Below, one piece after another: positions 22,901-38,600 of a stretch of DNA of 64,000 nt. Under the pieces are notes generated by a model that was given only the letters and a program-made list of their open reading frames with translations, was not told the origin of the DNA and ran no database searches. The stretch's first letter is position 1. Every line of letters begins with the position of its first letter. The DNA comes from Adiantum capillus-veneris. Lineage: Eukaryota; Streptophyta; Polypodiopsida; Polypodiales; Pteridaceae. The stretch is taken from positions 139,068,398-139,132,397 of the forward strand of contig CM043958.1 of NCBI GenBank assembly GCA_014529385.2, written 5' to 3'. The translations under genes were made by a program, and so were the position numbers.

Positions 22901-23505
22901 CAGATTCCCCCCTTAGTCCTACTAGGCCGTGAAATCTATGTTAGACTCAAAAATTTCCATGATCGGATTCCTGTAGCTCCTTCTGCAATAATTTTGCAAA
23001 AGTAGGCTTGACTGCCTAATTTAGGCTTCCCGCTTCCATCTTCTAATTTCATTGAATATTTTTATGCTTGTCTACCTTGTCTTTCTAATCACCATCATGC
23101 CTTCTGTTTTTCCATCTGAGCTTCCCTGCTATTTATTATTAATTTTTGACCTGTTTATTTAAAAAATCAAAGAAAATAGCAAAATGCTCTAAAAAAGTAA
23201 AGTGAAAATCCAATAATTAAGAAAATCTATTAGAAAACACAGTTTTATTGTTTTTTTTTTGGAATTTTCTATTTCTAGGACTCATTTTCAATAAACACGA
23301 TGAAAATACCCAAAAAGGACTATTTTTTGATGATAATATATACACTATTTACACTTATCAGGAAGGTATTATTAGTGAATTTTCCCTTGATGATGAATTA
23401 TAAGGGCATTATTAGGTAATTATGCAAAAATCATACGCTAACATCAAACTTTTTCCTTCCTCTTCAAACATTTCCCTTAATTACTTAGTACTTATTTCTT
23501 AGTAC
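22901..23505. other. A/T-rich gap between the two B modules
   Basis: No ORF. A/T-rich with a T10 run at 23251. It may hold an intron or a small insertion; nothing more can be said. Confidence 0.45.
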
Positions 23506-24600
23506 TTAGTGCCCTTCCACCTCTCCTAGATGGCATACTCCGGGACGAATGTGTGCATGGGTTGAACAATCGTGTCTATGCATAGCCGTGGTTGGATCTA
23601 CCAAGCTATGAAGATCAATGCAATTCAAACCAATATGCTGTGCAAGAGCTGGGTCTTGAGTAATTAACTCAAGGGTTTCTGATGTCAAGGTTTGCTGTTG
23701 ATGTCTTCCAAAGCAGCAAATCTTGTAGCTTGTGTGATCTTTGTTTGATTGTACCATCAGGATGCTTTAACATGATGATTGCTTGAGCTGTTGGTAGCAT
23801 TTTTGACTGTTGTTGAGCTTTTTCTCGCCATTGGTAGCTTGGTCTGCTTGGTGCTGCATGGTGTGGTGGAGTCTTTTGAGACTTAACTCACCATTGCTTG
23901 ATTGGTGTTACGGTTTGTGGAGAAGATAAGTGCTCCTTTTTCTTCCAAACCAAACTCATGTTAGGTTCCTTGCTCGGAGATGCTCGTCTCTTTGGAACCT
24001 TCTTTTGTTTTGTCGGTGAAGTTTTAGGCACCCAAATCTGAATCAGTTTATCGTTAAGCTGTGCTTTTGGTACCCAAATTTGCTTGACTCCTTGCATGCT
24101 ACTTGTAGCATTTGCTTGTCGAGGGGATGGAGAAGATTGACTACTTCGTGGTTTGGTCTGCTGATTGCTTCTTTTCCATTCCTCCTTGCTTGGTGCAATT
24201 GGAACAATGAGTTGCCCGTCTTTAGGTGATATCTTTAGCTGATTTGTATCCCAATCTGGTACTGCTTTGTATGTCCACATCCAGGGAATTCCAAGAATCA
24301 TCGTCTCATTCATGTGTTCATATGGTAAGCATACAAACTAATGAGGACATGAACATCCATGTACTATCCGTTCAAGTTGACTACTCCCAATGTTGGGGTT
24401 GGGTTCTTGTTGCATCCTTTGATTGTCGCTATTCTTGCTGTCAATGCTTGACTTGTTGCCTTTTTGTACGTGGAATAACTGACTGCATTTACTCTAGCTT
24501 CTGTGTTGACCAAAGCATTGGTGCTATGATTGTTGAGTTGTACTTTGATGGACAGGTCCATTCCATCTAACCAGTCATTATCTGTTGAAACTGCGTCTTT
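23506..24600 (-). pseudogene. Second retropepsin-like domain downstream of element B integrase
   Basis: On the - strand, LDGMDLSIKVQLNNHST leads to NALVNTEARVNAVSYSTYKK, the layout of a retropepsin active-site strand (D-T-G-A changed to N-T-E-A). About 60 residues later, after one stop and a frameshift near 24315, comes MILGIPWMW, the LLG-P box with the following Trp seen in clan AA proteases. A basic Pro/Ser/Lys-rich tail with two copies of QIWVPK runs to about 23880, and a last piece reaches 23506. This is separate from the main protease at 29100-29200. If catalytic in the ancestor, it has lost its Asp here. Confidence 0.6.
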
Positions 24601-26124
24601 AGGTAATTCCCATTATCGATCATCTATTTCCTGAGTGTTGATGGGAATCGATATCTGTTGATTTTTGAGAGCAGCTTTCCGCTTGAGTACCCGAAGCCGA
24701 GCTTCCTCCTGGGTTTCATCAATAATTTGCTGTCACTTTAATCTTTCTTTGCTTGGTTGCATGCATTCTTTCTAGCAATTCATTGGTTAGCGACAAATTG
24801 TATTTCTTTAAACGACATCCACTAATCCAATTAGCCACTGGTTCACCATCTAGCGTGGACAATTTTATTGTTCCACTTGGAGATACATCTTCAATGATAA
24901 ATGGTCCGTTTCCCTTTTTCTTAAATTTAGGAATTTGTTGCTTAAGGGAATAGACTAAAACTAAGTCCCTTTCTTGAAGATTTGGTGATTAAGTGGGAAT
25001 CAAAAAATTGTTTTTGTTTCCGCTTTTGTGCATAGATGTGAGCTACGCACTTAGCCTTTGCTCATCTAGCTTTTCCAAATCTTCAAGTCTTTCTGGCAAT
25101 TCATGTCCAGTCCATTCAAGATTCTGTGCTACCCTTAATGTCGGGAATAGAAATCCTATTGGAAGTATGGCATCAGGACCATAAACAAGGTTAAAGAGTG
25201 TAGCATTTAAAGCTGTTTTGAATGAAACTCGATAATCCCATAGAGTAGCATGGAGATTCCCAGTCTGTCCTTCCTGAACTAACCACTTTAGTCAGCACCG
25301 GCTGAGAATTTTATTCATATGCTCAGCTTGTTCGTTTGCTTGTGGGTGATAGGGAGCCGATTTGTTATGGATGACCATAAACTCATTAAGCAAATACTCA
25401 ATTACCTCATTGAGGAAATGAGTTCCCCGATCACTGGCAATTTCTATTGGCAGTCCATATCTTGTGAATACATACTCATATCAGAATGCAACAGTGGTTC
25501 TGGCATCATTGTTTTGAGTTGCTTTAGCCTCGTCCCACTTGGTCAAATAGTCCGTAGCTACAATGATATATTGAGCTTGGGTTCTATAAGCAGGTGGTTG
25601 TATTGGTCCAACAAAATCTATACCCTATTTTGCGAAATCTCTAGCCCCCATCATTGGTCTTAAGTGCATGCTACTACTCGTGTTGGCATTTTTGCTCGTT
25701 GACAAGCGTCACACCTTCGAACATATTCTTTGGCATCTGCAAAAAGTGTTGGACACCATATGCCTGCCATCAAGATTGCTCTTGCAGTGGTCTCACTAGA
25801 AAAGTGACCTCCAGCATATACTTGTTCTATTATCCGAATATATTCGTTTTCATTTGCACAAAGACGCAAATGTTGATCTTTACCTCTCCTATACAATTGG
25901 TTCCCAATAAGAACATAGTCTCTTGCTTCAATTTCAATTGCTCTTTGACTGCATTTACTCATATCCTCAGGAAATGTTCGGCTTGATAAGTAAGTAACTA
26001 GATAGTTACTCCACGTAGGAACAGGTGACATTTGAAACAATGTTACATGAGGTATGGATGTTTGTTTTTGGCATTGAGGGAAATCCTTTACAAAAGATGG
26101 AAATCGCTCTTCATAGCCGGCCAA
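24601..26124 (-). pseudogene. Element B integrase
   Basis: The zinc region has GGHFSSETTA and CDACQRAK (about 25700); the first His of the HHCC set seems replaced (EQVYAGGHF). Catalytic residues on the - strand: Asp at 25618 (GIDFVGP), Asp at 25432 (ASDRGTHF), Glu at 25324 (QAE). The last two are 36 codons apart, so D,D35E is kept. Stops occur at about 25665, 25628 and in the C-terminal half. The C-terminal domain has GNGPFIIEDV at about 24910. Confidence 0.8.
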
Positions 26125-26229
26125 AATACTCCAAGTCTTAAGATTCGTTGCATAGTTTGGTCTTCCGCAAAGTGAAGTCCTACTATGGTAACATGTGCTT
26201 GACTTATGTACTATTCTTTTTCTTTAGGA

Positions 26230-27750
26230 TTAATGCATAAGAGCAATATCCCGTCTCGATTTCTTTTGTATAGCTTGCCAGCTAGTAATTGATATATAGC
26301 CGATTGCTGGATTAATCTGACAGTAATAGGAAGTGGTATTTGTGAATCCACTTGGGCTATTGTCATCGTCTACCCCTTTAGGTGATTCTCTTGAAACAAT
26401 CCTTGACCAATGATCTGCTCGTTGATGTGTAGTGCCCTTTTTTACAACCACACAGAAATCAAATTCCACAAGAATAATGAACCATCTCACTATTCTCCCT
26501 GTGCTGCATGGCTTGTTGACCAAACACAACAAAGCTTGGTGGTCCACAAAGAACACAAACTTGTTGGCTAATAGGTAATGTCTATACTTTTTAATGGCAT
26601 AGATCATTCCTAATCCTTCCCTTTTGATGGTGGTGTAATTCTTTTCCACCATGTTCAATTGTCGGCTAGCATAGAAAATAGGAAAGTCAATTTTCTCGTC
26701 TCCTGGTTGAGCTAGTATACAACCGATCGCAAAATTGGAAGCATCTACATGTACGTAGAATACCTTATTCCAATATGGTGCTTTCAATATTCGAGCTGAG
26801 GTGAGAGCTTGCTTAAGCTTCATGAAGGATTCTTCACATGCCTCAGTCCACTCAAAGTGTGTAATCAAGCTATACATGGGTTTTGCAATTATAGCGTACA
26901 TGTAGATGAACCGTCGGTAATATCCACAATGCCCCATGAAGGCGTGTACCCCCTTAACTTTTGTTAGTCTAGGAAAATCAGCAATGACATGAATCTTCTC
27001 AATATCAGTAGCAATGCCATTTTTAGACACTATATGTCCAAGAATTTTTCCTTGTCTACCCATGAATGTGCACTTTTCAGGATTTAAGCAAATTCTATAA
27101 AATCTACATTTTTCGAATACCTTTTTGAGGTGTTCAAAATGATCAACCCGGATTGATGAATGTACGCATAGCTCATCCATATATACTTCTAAGAATTTCC
27201 TAAGATATTCTTTGAAAGCATGACTCATCAACCTTTGAAACGTGGTTGGAGCATTAGTTAATCCAAACAGCATAACCCGATAGACAAATATACCCCATTC
27301 TGTTGCAAAAGCAGTTTTATGCTGATCTTTTGGGTCAACCAAAAGTTGATTGTATCCCGAAAAGCCGTCTAAGAAGCTGTAAGCTTCTTTTCCTGCAACT
27401 CGTTCTAAAACATGCTCAATGATTGGAAGAGGAAAGTTGTCTCTAATGGTAGCTGCATTCACCTTTTTGAGATTAACACACACTTGTAATTTTCCATTCT
27501 TCTTGGGTACTACCACAATTGGAGACACCCAATCTGTGTGTTCAATTTCGTAAATGAATTCGGATTCCTTTAGTTTTTCAATCTCTTCTTTTATCTTCCT
27601 GGCAAATGTTTCATTATACGTGTATGGCCTTTGTCTACTTGGTTTCGCATCATCTCTCATGGGTATGGTATGTTACAGATTTCTGGATCAACACCCTTGA
27701 GATCCTTGTAAGACCAAGCGAAGATATCTCGGTATTCCTTTAACAAGCTC
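26230..27750 (-). pseudogene. Element B reverse transcriptase and RNase H
   Basis: A 476-codon open frame (27660-26230), preceded by a segment with DIFAWSYKDLKGVDPEI up to 27750 that ends in a TGA. RT motifs: VVVPKKNGKLQVCVNLKKVN, FLDGFSGYNQLLVDPKD, and the catalytic box at 27172-27183 reading YMDE, so the second Asp is lost. Thumb ILGHIVSKNG; connection with FMGHCGYYRRF. RNase H has HVDASNFAIG, REGLGMIYA and FVDHQAL, so its D-E-D is present. The length fits a full RT-RNase H. No stop interrupts it, unusual in this window. Confidence 0.9.
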
Positions 27751-28231
27751 AACAAGAGCTCTTCTTCTTCTTTGTTAGGTCATTTGCAATGTAAGCAGGT
27801 CTAGGCTCTTCTCCTGGTTCAGCCAAGTCTATCTTTTTAGCATTTTCAGGACCTTCGTAAGACTCGCCTTGTTTCCATAGTTCCCTAACAGGTTGTTCGA
27901 CTATGATTTTTTGATCTTGGAGAGTATACTTTTTGTAATGGTATGGAACACTCATTACATTCTTACCATCCTCTACCGTGGTTTCTAATTCGGTTGTATA
28001 TATCTCCTTTAGAGCTTTTCTTAACTCTTGATATTTCTTTTTCCACTCAACTCGGGTGATGAGTGGTTTCTTATCGTGTGGGTTTGCTTGAGTATCCTTC
28101 CTTGTTTTTCTCGATGTTTGAGATGTTTTTGAATTTTCGTTTGAAGGATATCTGCCAGTGATTTTGTCCTTGATACAATCATTTCTATCTATCTGCATCA
28201 GGAATTGTGTTCTACTAGAGACTGATGGCAT
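27749..28231 (-). pseudogene. Element B protease-RT linker
   Basis: 160 codons, rich in Lys, Glu and Thr (ITRVEWKKKYQELRKALKE), with a probable coiled coil in the middle. Overlaps the start of the RT polyprotein and lies directly after the protease block. No domain recognised. Confidence 0.5.
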
Positions 28232-28299
28232 AGGTCATGTTTTCATGTTTCTAGTGTCTCTTTTTTGTCTATACCATTTTTGCCTTCTTGATTTTTGGT

Positions 28300-29705
28300 T
28301 TAGAAAGTCAAAAAACTTTTCCTCCCCCCTTTTAAGAGTATCTTAGCTCTCATATGTCCTTTTTTTAACCCCGAATCTTCTAAGGTAGCTGAGTGTTCAT
28401 CTAACTCATCAGTTGCATTATAGTAGAGGTCTGAAAAGACTTGTTGAGCTTTCATTAAGTCCTTGGGTTCCTTGTCTTTGTCTTCAATGTTGAGGATTGA
28501 AATCATTTGGATGGGAATTATGTTGTAGCCATCCTCATTGCAAAATTGAGTAGGCATAGACGTATTCACACATACATCCATGGTTGCTAAAATTTGAGTC
28601 CATTCGAATGGCTCAAACAAATGCCTTGGAAAGGATTCAAGTACATAGGCTTCGTCTGTGCAGTCCCTTTCTAGGATACATTCTTCTCGTCGTAAGCTTC
28701 CATTTTCTGAAGCTACACACATCCAAATAGGAGTGTCTTTGTTTAACCAAGATGGAAGTTTAGTTTCAGCCGAAGAGACTGAATCAAACTCTTGTATGGG
28801 TGTTTTCAAGACATCTCTATAAGTGTGATCTTTTAGATTTACTATGGTTATAGATCCCACTTGCTTCAAGTACAGATAATTGTTTCTCCAATCTTGGATA
28901 AGCTGTACCTATCGCATGAAAGGTCTTTCCAATATGATTTCATAGTTGAGTTTTTTTCCAAAGTCTACTATGGCAAAAGTGTGTTGATATTCAATTCCAC
29001 AGAAATTTACTATCACTTTTTCAAGCAGCCCCAATGGTCTCTCAATGTGTCCGTCAACCAATTGCAATTTCATTCGAGTTTGTCTAATGGCTGGCTATCT
29101 TAGGATTCCCATACTGCTTTAGTGGCTATGGCTATGCCTGCTCCACTATCCAGTATTGCCATGGTTTCAATGTCATTATATTTCACGCGGACGGTGGTGT
29201 CTCCTTCTTCTCCTTCATAATATTCTCCGACTTTGTTCATGGGAACAGATCGAATCTCTTTGTTGTCCATTTCATTTTTTAATTTTTCTAATTTTTTTGA
29301 GATTAACCCCGTTATCCCCACCTTCTCTGGGGTTTTCTGTAAATCATTCCATAAGTATGGTCTGAGTTTTAATAGTTCTCCCAAGGTAAGAGTGCATTGG
29401 ATGGGTGTAGACATGATTGAATGAATGTTGTCTACTTCTAGGGTCTGTTCAGCTCTTTTTACTTGAGTGGTCGTACACACTATGGATTCATCTTCTTTAT
29501 CTCCCAAGTAAGAAGGTAATGTTTTCAAGGTCAATGGTTTCGACATTCCTAAAGCTTCAGATCCTCAATCCCCGTACAAGGATTGTACATCCATGTTCAT
29601 ATCAAAAGGTAAGTTATCCAACCAGACTTCCTCTATAGGAGCTGACTTCAGAGTTAGGCTCCCATCATTGAATGAAGCAATCTATCTTCTGTTTACAAAT
29701 GTGTG
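28300..29705 (-). pseudogene. Element B protease region
   Basis: The coding start visible is at about 29705 (IASFNDGSLTLKSAPIEEVW). A conserved stretch MSTPIQCTLTLGELLKLRPY precedes the active site MAILDSGAGIAIA at about 29150, where D-S-G is intact. The G-R-P-like end box (about 28940) reads LERPFMR. A linker of about 190 codons (28869-28300) with FEWTQILATMDVC follows. Element F carries the same order on the other strand. No gag domain found upstream. Confidence 0.8.
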
Positions 29706-30320
29706 AGCATGAACATGCCTCAAGGCTAAGTAGCACCTTTAATGAAGGGGGATGAGGGGATTAGTGTCCCAACAATCCACGCATGAAAGCCAGGGCAATC
29801 ACAACCGTGGTGTCATGTCAAGACTAAATCAGGAGTCAAACTCAACCCCAAAAACATGGGCGTTGCATGTCGGGGCAATATAACATCATAAAATTTAGGA
29901 AGGGTACATGATGTGCATTTGGGTAAGGGGATTATCCCATGCAACATGAATCCTCAGTGATGAAATTGTGGGTACAAATCCTAGGTTCCAGAGAGAGTGG
30001 TGGAGCCCTTAGTATAACCTTGAGTTTTGGGTTGCATGGGTTGAATTCGTCCCTCGAGTTTCTTTGACAAACCCCGAGCATTGATGGGTGTATGCATGAT
30101 AAAGCATAGCCACTTCTTGGAGTCCCCACCCTAACATGACATCTGTCATGTGGCTAATTCATCAAGATACCCTCATTCCCAAAGCACCAACATTTGATGT
30201 GTGGCATTGCACCAAAACTCATCAAGTTAAAAAATGGAGAAGCTACATAACTTGACAAGCTGGGTGGCCACTCCAAGGTGGCAAGATGATCATTCCACAT
30301 CCCCATCACGGTGGACCACC
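29706..30320. other. Non-coding stretch upstream of the palindrome array
   Basis: No ORF. A partial member of the palindromic repeat (ACATAACTTGACAAGC) lies at 30244. Confidence 0.5.
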
Positions 30321-30653
30321 CACGTAACTTGTTCAGTTACATGGAGGTTTTTGGACTCAGGGAAGCATTGTGCCATGTCGCTCACCATGCAAGATGTACA
30401 CATAACTCAATGAGTTATGTGTATGTGAGGGTGGAGGGTCGTTCACAACCAATGTGGCAACCTAGTCATACCTCCACGTAACTCGCCGAGTTACATGATG
30501 CATGAACCAAATCGCCACTTAACTTGTCGAGTTACGTGAGCATACTATATGCATGATCACCATGTAACTCAATGAGCTACATGGGAAAACTCACCACATA
30601 AGTTGACAAGTTATGTGGTGATCAAGCATTGGTTGCGTAACTTGCTGAGTTTG
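30321..30653. repeat. Array of seven 23-bp imperfect palindromes
   Basis: Units at 30321, 30399, 30475, 30516, 30561, 30595 and a shorter one at 30635, all close to CACRTAACTYG-N-YGAGTTAYRTG. Unit 30399-30421 is a perfect 11-bp inverted repeat with a 1-bp centre. Spacers are unlike each other and 11-55 bp long. Most unit differences are CG versus CA or TG. Confidence 0.88.
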
Positions 30654-30728
30654 TTATAATTTTAAAAAATAGGTGCCACAAATAAGTTGTCCTCCAACTT
30701 GAACACAATTACTTGAGTTGAAGTGTGA

Positions 30729-32760
<2,032 letters not shown>

Positions 32761-35700
32761 TTGTGTTGAAAAGATAACACGATAAATATCACAAAATGCA
32801 AATGGATGCACAAAAAATCTTATAGATAAACAAGGTAACACTTAGACTCTGAGGTGTGGAACTTGAGTATCAAACCTTAAAAAACATATAATTCTTATTC
32901 ATGGCACACAAAGCTTTTCAATAGATAACCCCATATTTCCATAAATACTCTAGAGATCCCAAAGCTTCTAGCAATTGATTTTGGGATGCTCAAAGCCATA
33001 GGTGGTTCCTCTTGTCTGCTTTGTGCATGCATGTAGAGGTGTGTGTGTGTAACAGTTCTAAATTTATATATATACGCAAACGAACACTAACTGTTCACAC
33101 ACCAACAATTCTAGAAAAGTACAATGGATTTGTACAATAATCTCTTTGCTGTTGAAATAAATTATGTACAAGGTAATGAAGATAACAGAATATAGCTCAG
33201 GAATCCTCAAACCCAAAGTCTGGGAAATTTTGCATCACAATAAGAGATCCACCTTTTGTTAAGAACAGAACGTTTTAATCAAGGAAGGTAGCCCTCATTT
33301 GCACCCATAGCCACAAGAAAACAATTTGTTAGCACATGGTTGTACGCAGGTGATGCTGGGCATCCCAATTGTTATCCATGTCACCATAAAAAAAACATAG
33401 TTCTTATCTTGTGATTTGTGTTTTTTTTAGTTTTAAAAGGTTTCTTTTTAGAAAAAACAAAGTTTCGTGGCTTTTTTGCCAATCTGAAATGGAAAGTGAT
33501 CATCCTCATAGAGCAGCCATAAATATGATTCTACTGTTTTTTATACAAATCTTTCCTTAACCAATCCTTAAGATTTAAGGAGTTAAGTAAAATATAAAAA
33601 ACAATTCGAAACTTCGTTCCTAATCAGATAGGAGTGACCTTATAATCTATTGATTTATATACAAGCAATCTTAAGCCAGACCTAATCTTACCACTTCTTT
33701 TGTAAATACAACTTTTTTTACCTGATCCTATATTTGGAGCCAGATTCATAACCAAGCTGGGATCCCACCCCAAAAAAAACAACTCCGGAATTACTTATTT
33801 ATATTCCTGAGATACTCCTATCTTAGACATATTCATAACTTTATTCAACAAGTACCCTTGCTATTGTGTTATGTCAAACTTATTGCTGCCATATGTTAGC
33901 TAATCAAATGTATATCATAGTACACTGGACAACTCAGTCATAAAAGAGCCAGCTCAGACATCGTCCGAAAAATGTCTCAAATGTCTCCAGCCAGGCTCAG
34001 ATACATGGAAAATTTATGATTACCTCATCGAATCAAGCACTCCCCCCTTTATAAAAAACAACCTACAAGGAGCTTATTGTTTTTATACACAACAAGCTTG
34101 TTTTTTTAACAAAAAACAGTTAATATCCATTTGAAAAAACCAGCAGTCAATGATACAGGACTTATTATTGAATATTCAAGGTTCCAAATGGCTAGTAAAA
34201 ATCAGTGCGTATGCTAACTAAGTGAACAGCAATAGGAAACTTTCATTAATAATCTCCGTTTAGTGAAGTAAAAAGAGTCCAGATACATTTGAAACCGGCT
34301 ATCATCCACTTTCCTGTATATGTTGCCATTCATTTACTTACAAAATATCCGGAACAATGGCAATATACCACCCGTATTTAGTAAAATCCGAAATTCAGTA
34401 GTTTCAGCTTCTGTTCTAACAAATTTATTCCAAGATTAGAACCATTATCTAGAGTACACATAGTTTTTTAACTTACAAGGTGCCCAGAATTTCAGGCTCA
34501 CTTTTTTTGTTTATTTTTAAGTTTAACTTAATATACGAAATTCCAGCATTCAATCCGAGCCATGATGTACACCCTACGACAGTGTTATCCTCATTTAGGG
34601 AAGTAAACAAAACACATAGAAACCCCAATTTCTATTTAGACATCATGCCATAGTAATTATTTACCGTCATCATGAGCATACCATCAAAACCTGGCAGTAA
34701 TCCCAGCTAAACAACGGTTTTCCGAACTCAGCCATTATTTGTCACTCCCTTTATAAGCGAATCACAACTTCCTTTTTGTTCTTTAAGTAAACCATGGTGA
34801 AATTCCAAATGCATCATAGCCATATGAGAAAACATATCATAAACAAGAACGAAACAGTAATACAGTGCCTGGTTTTTTTTCCAAAAAAACAGTTTTTTAA
34901 CAAGTTTCAAAAATTTCCATTTAGGATAAAAACCCGCTACAACCAGATCATCCATCTATACACCAGTTCAAAGAGGAGAATAGAATTAAGTTAACCTGTA
35001 GATTAGGAGCCAAGGGAACCTCCACAATCGATTTTTCAGATTCTTTCGGCATGATGCGACCACAGCTTCAGTAGATACTCTCTCACACATAGTAATGAAC
35101 TCACACACGCCGAGAGGTGAAACGAAAAAGATGCTGCTAAGTGAGTATGAGTACTCACCTTTATTTATACAAGTTGAAGTCATCTGCAGAAGACGCAACC
35201 CACAGTAGTACCAGCCCCTCCAATCGAGGTCACATTATGCAGGAAAATCCTTAGGGATTAAATCAAGCAAGAGATCCAGCAGAATGAGGCACCTTACGTG
35301 CTTATTCTACTTACAATAATCGGTTGCAGACACCCCCCTCATAGTACAGGCGGTAGCGTGTAGCAGGAGGCCCGCTCCCTCAGAGTAAAAGCCACCCATA
35401 CAGTATTTCCCAATTTTACCCTAATACAAGGTAAAGATAACATTAAGTTACATGCAAGGACTGATAGTGCCTGCCACCTTATGCCCCCCCCCAAATAACT
35501 AGGCATTTCCATAGTCTCCACCCAATCGGAGTTTATTGCAACCGGCCTCGAGTCTATTATCATATAATTCCCCCGAACCTTATGATAAGCTCTTGGCATG
35601 CTAAAAGGTGAGAAATATACCACCCTTTGGGTAGTTTTATTTAATTTTCCCTTTTGGTCTCGGGGTCGTACAGTGTGTTTAAAAGAGAAAGTGATATTTT

Positions 35701-36400
35701 TCAAAAAAACCAAGTCCAGAGTCAATTTTCTTAAGCCACTCCAGCTACATTGCATACTTGGTGAAACAAACCATGCTACAGAGCATTTTCTGAACAATGA
35801 TAAGATAGTATAAAGTTAAATGCTCGGACAGCTCATATTGTACACCACATACCTAATTTGTAATGGATACCAAACTATTCCATAGTTGATACCTGTTCCG
35901 TCAATTAGTTAAGAATTTTATTGTATTAAGCCTCGGATGATCATACATAGCATTTTTCTACACCTACTTACCAACCCTATAGTAACTTTATGTCATTCAG
36001 CTATCACTAGGGTAAAAAATCCACCTATCATAACGGTGAGAGTATAACCAGTTTTGGGTAAAAATTCTCTCTGGTCTAGGAGTAAAAACCAGTGGGTCTA
36101 TATAAGATGGGAGATATATTTACAAAAAACAAAGTCCAGAGTACCCTTTCCGGAGTTTAGCATCTTCAGCTAATTTGCTTACCAGTCGTATTTACTAAAT
36201 TATGGCATACAATCAAGAATAGGTTTTTTCTATAGCAACTGCACATCTTTATCTGTCCAGTACATCTACTCGGAGAGCAACCTTACTCCGTTATGAACTT
36301 CATTTATTTCCGCAGTTAGGAACCTCAGTTTCTCAAACCAAGTTGTGGACCTATCAGGACCGAGTGACTCGAGTGACTCTTTGGGTTTGAGAGCATTTCA
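32761..36400. other. Long A/T-rich non-coding region
   Basis: No convincing ORF. Many A6-A8 and T6-T9 runs. A degraded direct repeat with AAAAAAC(C/A)AAGTCCAGAGT occurs at 35705 and 36124 (about 420 bp apart). It could be old retroelement non-coding DNA. Confidence 0.4.
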
Positions 36401-37554
36401 AAAACAATATCCGATTGGCGATGGTTGCTGAGGTACTGGGCCTAGGGCCACAATATTATTACATAGAATATTCAATAAAGCCAGGTTTTTCAGATCAGTT
36501 ATACCTGCTAGCCCAGTTTCTACCTTCTCATAAGATTTTCTTGTACCATAGTTATGGTCATCAATTAAGAGGATATTTTAACATTACTCCCTGCACTCTG
36601 GAGTATGGGGTCGTCTTGGCGACTCATATCCTACCTTTGGTTGATCGTCCAAACACATGTTTCTACTGTGACAGCTGTTTGTGTGATCATGTAATGGGCG
36701 GTATAATAGAGATGTAGATGAAGGGCTCTTGAAATAATTATCAGCTAAGCTTTTTTGTTCAGTGAAAGATTTTGTGTGTGTGTGTGTGTGTGTGCATACA
36801 CATTCACAATGTGAGGGGTATGGGTTTCAACATTAGTATACACTACTTGAAGGATGAAGCAAGCGCTTCTTTAACATGCAATGTAGCCGTCCATGTGTGT
36901 GTTATTTACATGCAAGAATGATACAAATGATGGAAAAGGGAACAAAATTATAGAGCAGATAATCCATACCAAGGAGGAGGAGATCCATACAGGATGCTTT
37001 CATGTCTTTGAAGATGTGGGGCTACCATATGTAAATGTATATAGAGTTCATTCATTTGTAATTTTGTGGGTGATGCTAAAAATGGTGAGGGAATAATGAA
37101 GATCAAATGAATTTTTCCTCCCAACACTTCTAAGAGTGTCAAACTCGAGTAGATGTAATCTTACTAACCCATGCTTCTAGGACACCTATTAGGTTTGATA
37201 TTAAAAAAGTACAACTTTTCTCAATTGTGAAGGTTCCCTTTAGACATGCAAGATTCTTTGTGTAAACTGCAGATATGGTTGGTGTACATCATATGCCACC
37301 TTTACAACCTATGCCACCTCTAGGGATGCCATAAGCTAGAGAAAGAAAAGGAGAAGCCATGTGGGCATGCATGTAGAACCTGAGGGGTATATGTATCACC
37401 AAGGGGTATACGTACCTTTTTTATTGCCATCAAGTTGTCTTTTAATTTACTTTATGTTAATTTGTAACCACGAACTATATCAATTTGGTCTCACGGTTCA
37501 TTTGGATCTTTTGAAAACGTTCAAAATAACATTTCATTTCATTTTTTTGTTTGT
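36401..37554. other. Non-coding stretch, one doubtful ORF
   Basis: A 100-codon frame at 36415-36717 is Tyr/Leu/His-rich with no known domain and no conserved copy in the window. A (GT)11 run is at 36773-36794. Nothing else seen. Confidence 0.35.

Positions 37555-38600
<1,046 letters not shown>

Larger units (their letters stand above)
20001..29705 (-). mobile_element. Element B: Ty3-type element with two 3' coding modules
   Basis: Reading from 29705 down: protease, linker, RT, RNase H, integrase, a second retropepsin-like domain, a 600-bp gap, a K/E/Q-rich coiled-coil module with a C-terminal globular block, polypurine tract and LTR. The 5' end (LTR and gag) is missing or not recognisable beyond 29705. 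The protease side is the same type as element F at 10953. All frames carry stops. Confidence 0.85.

Noticed and set aside
30321-30653. CRISPR-like look of the 23-bp repeats
   Set aside because: Units are imperfect and palindromic, spacers vary from 11 to 55 bp, and the context is a plant nuclear genome with no cas genes.
36415-36717. 100-codon frame as a gene
   Set aside because: No domain, no conserved copy, no promoter or splice context; length is within chance for this base composition.
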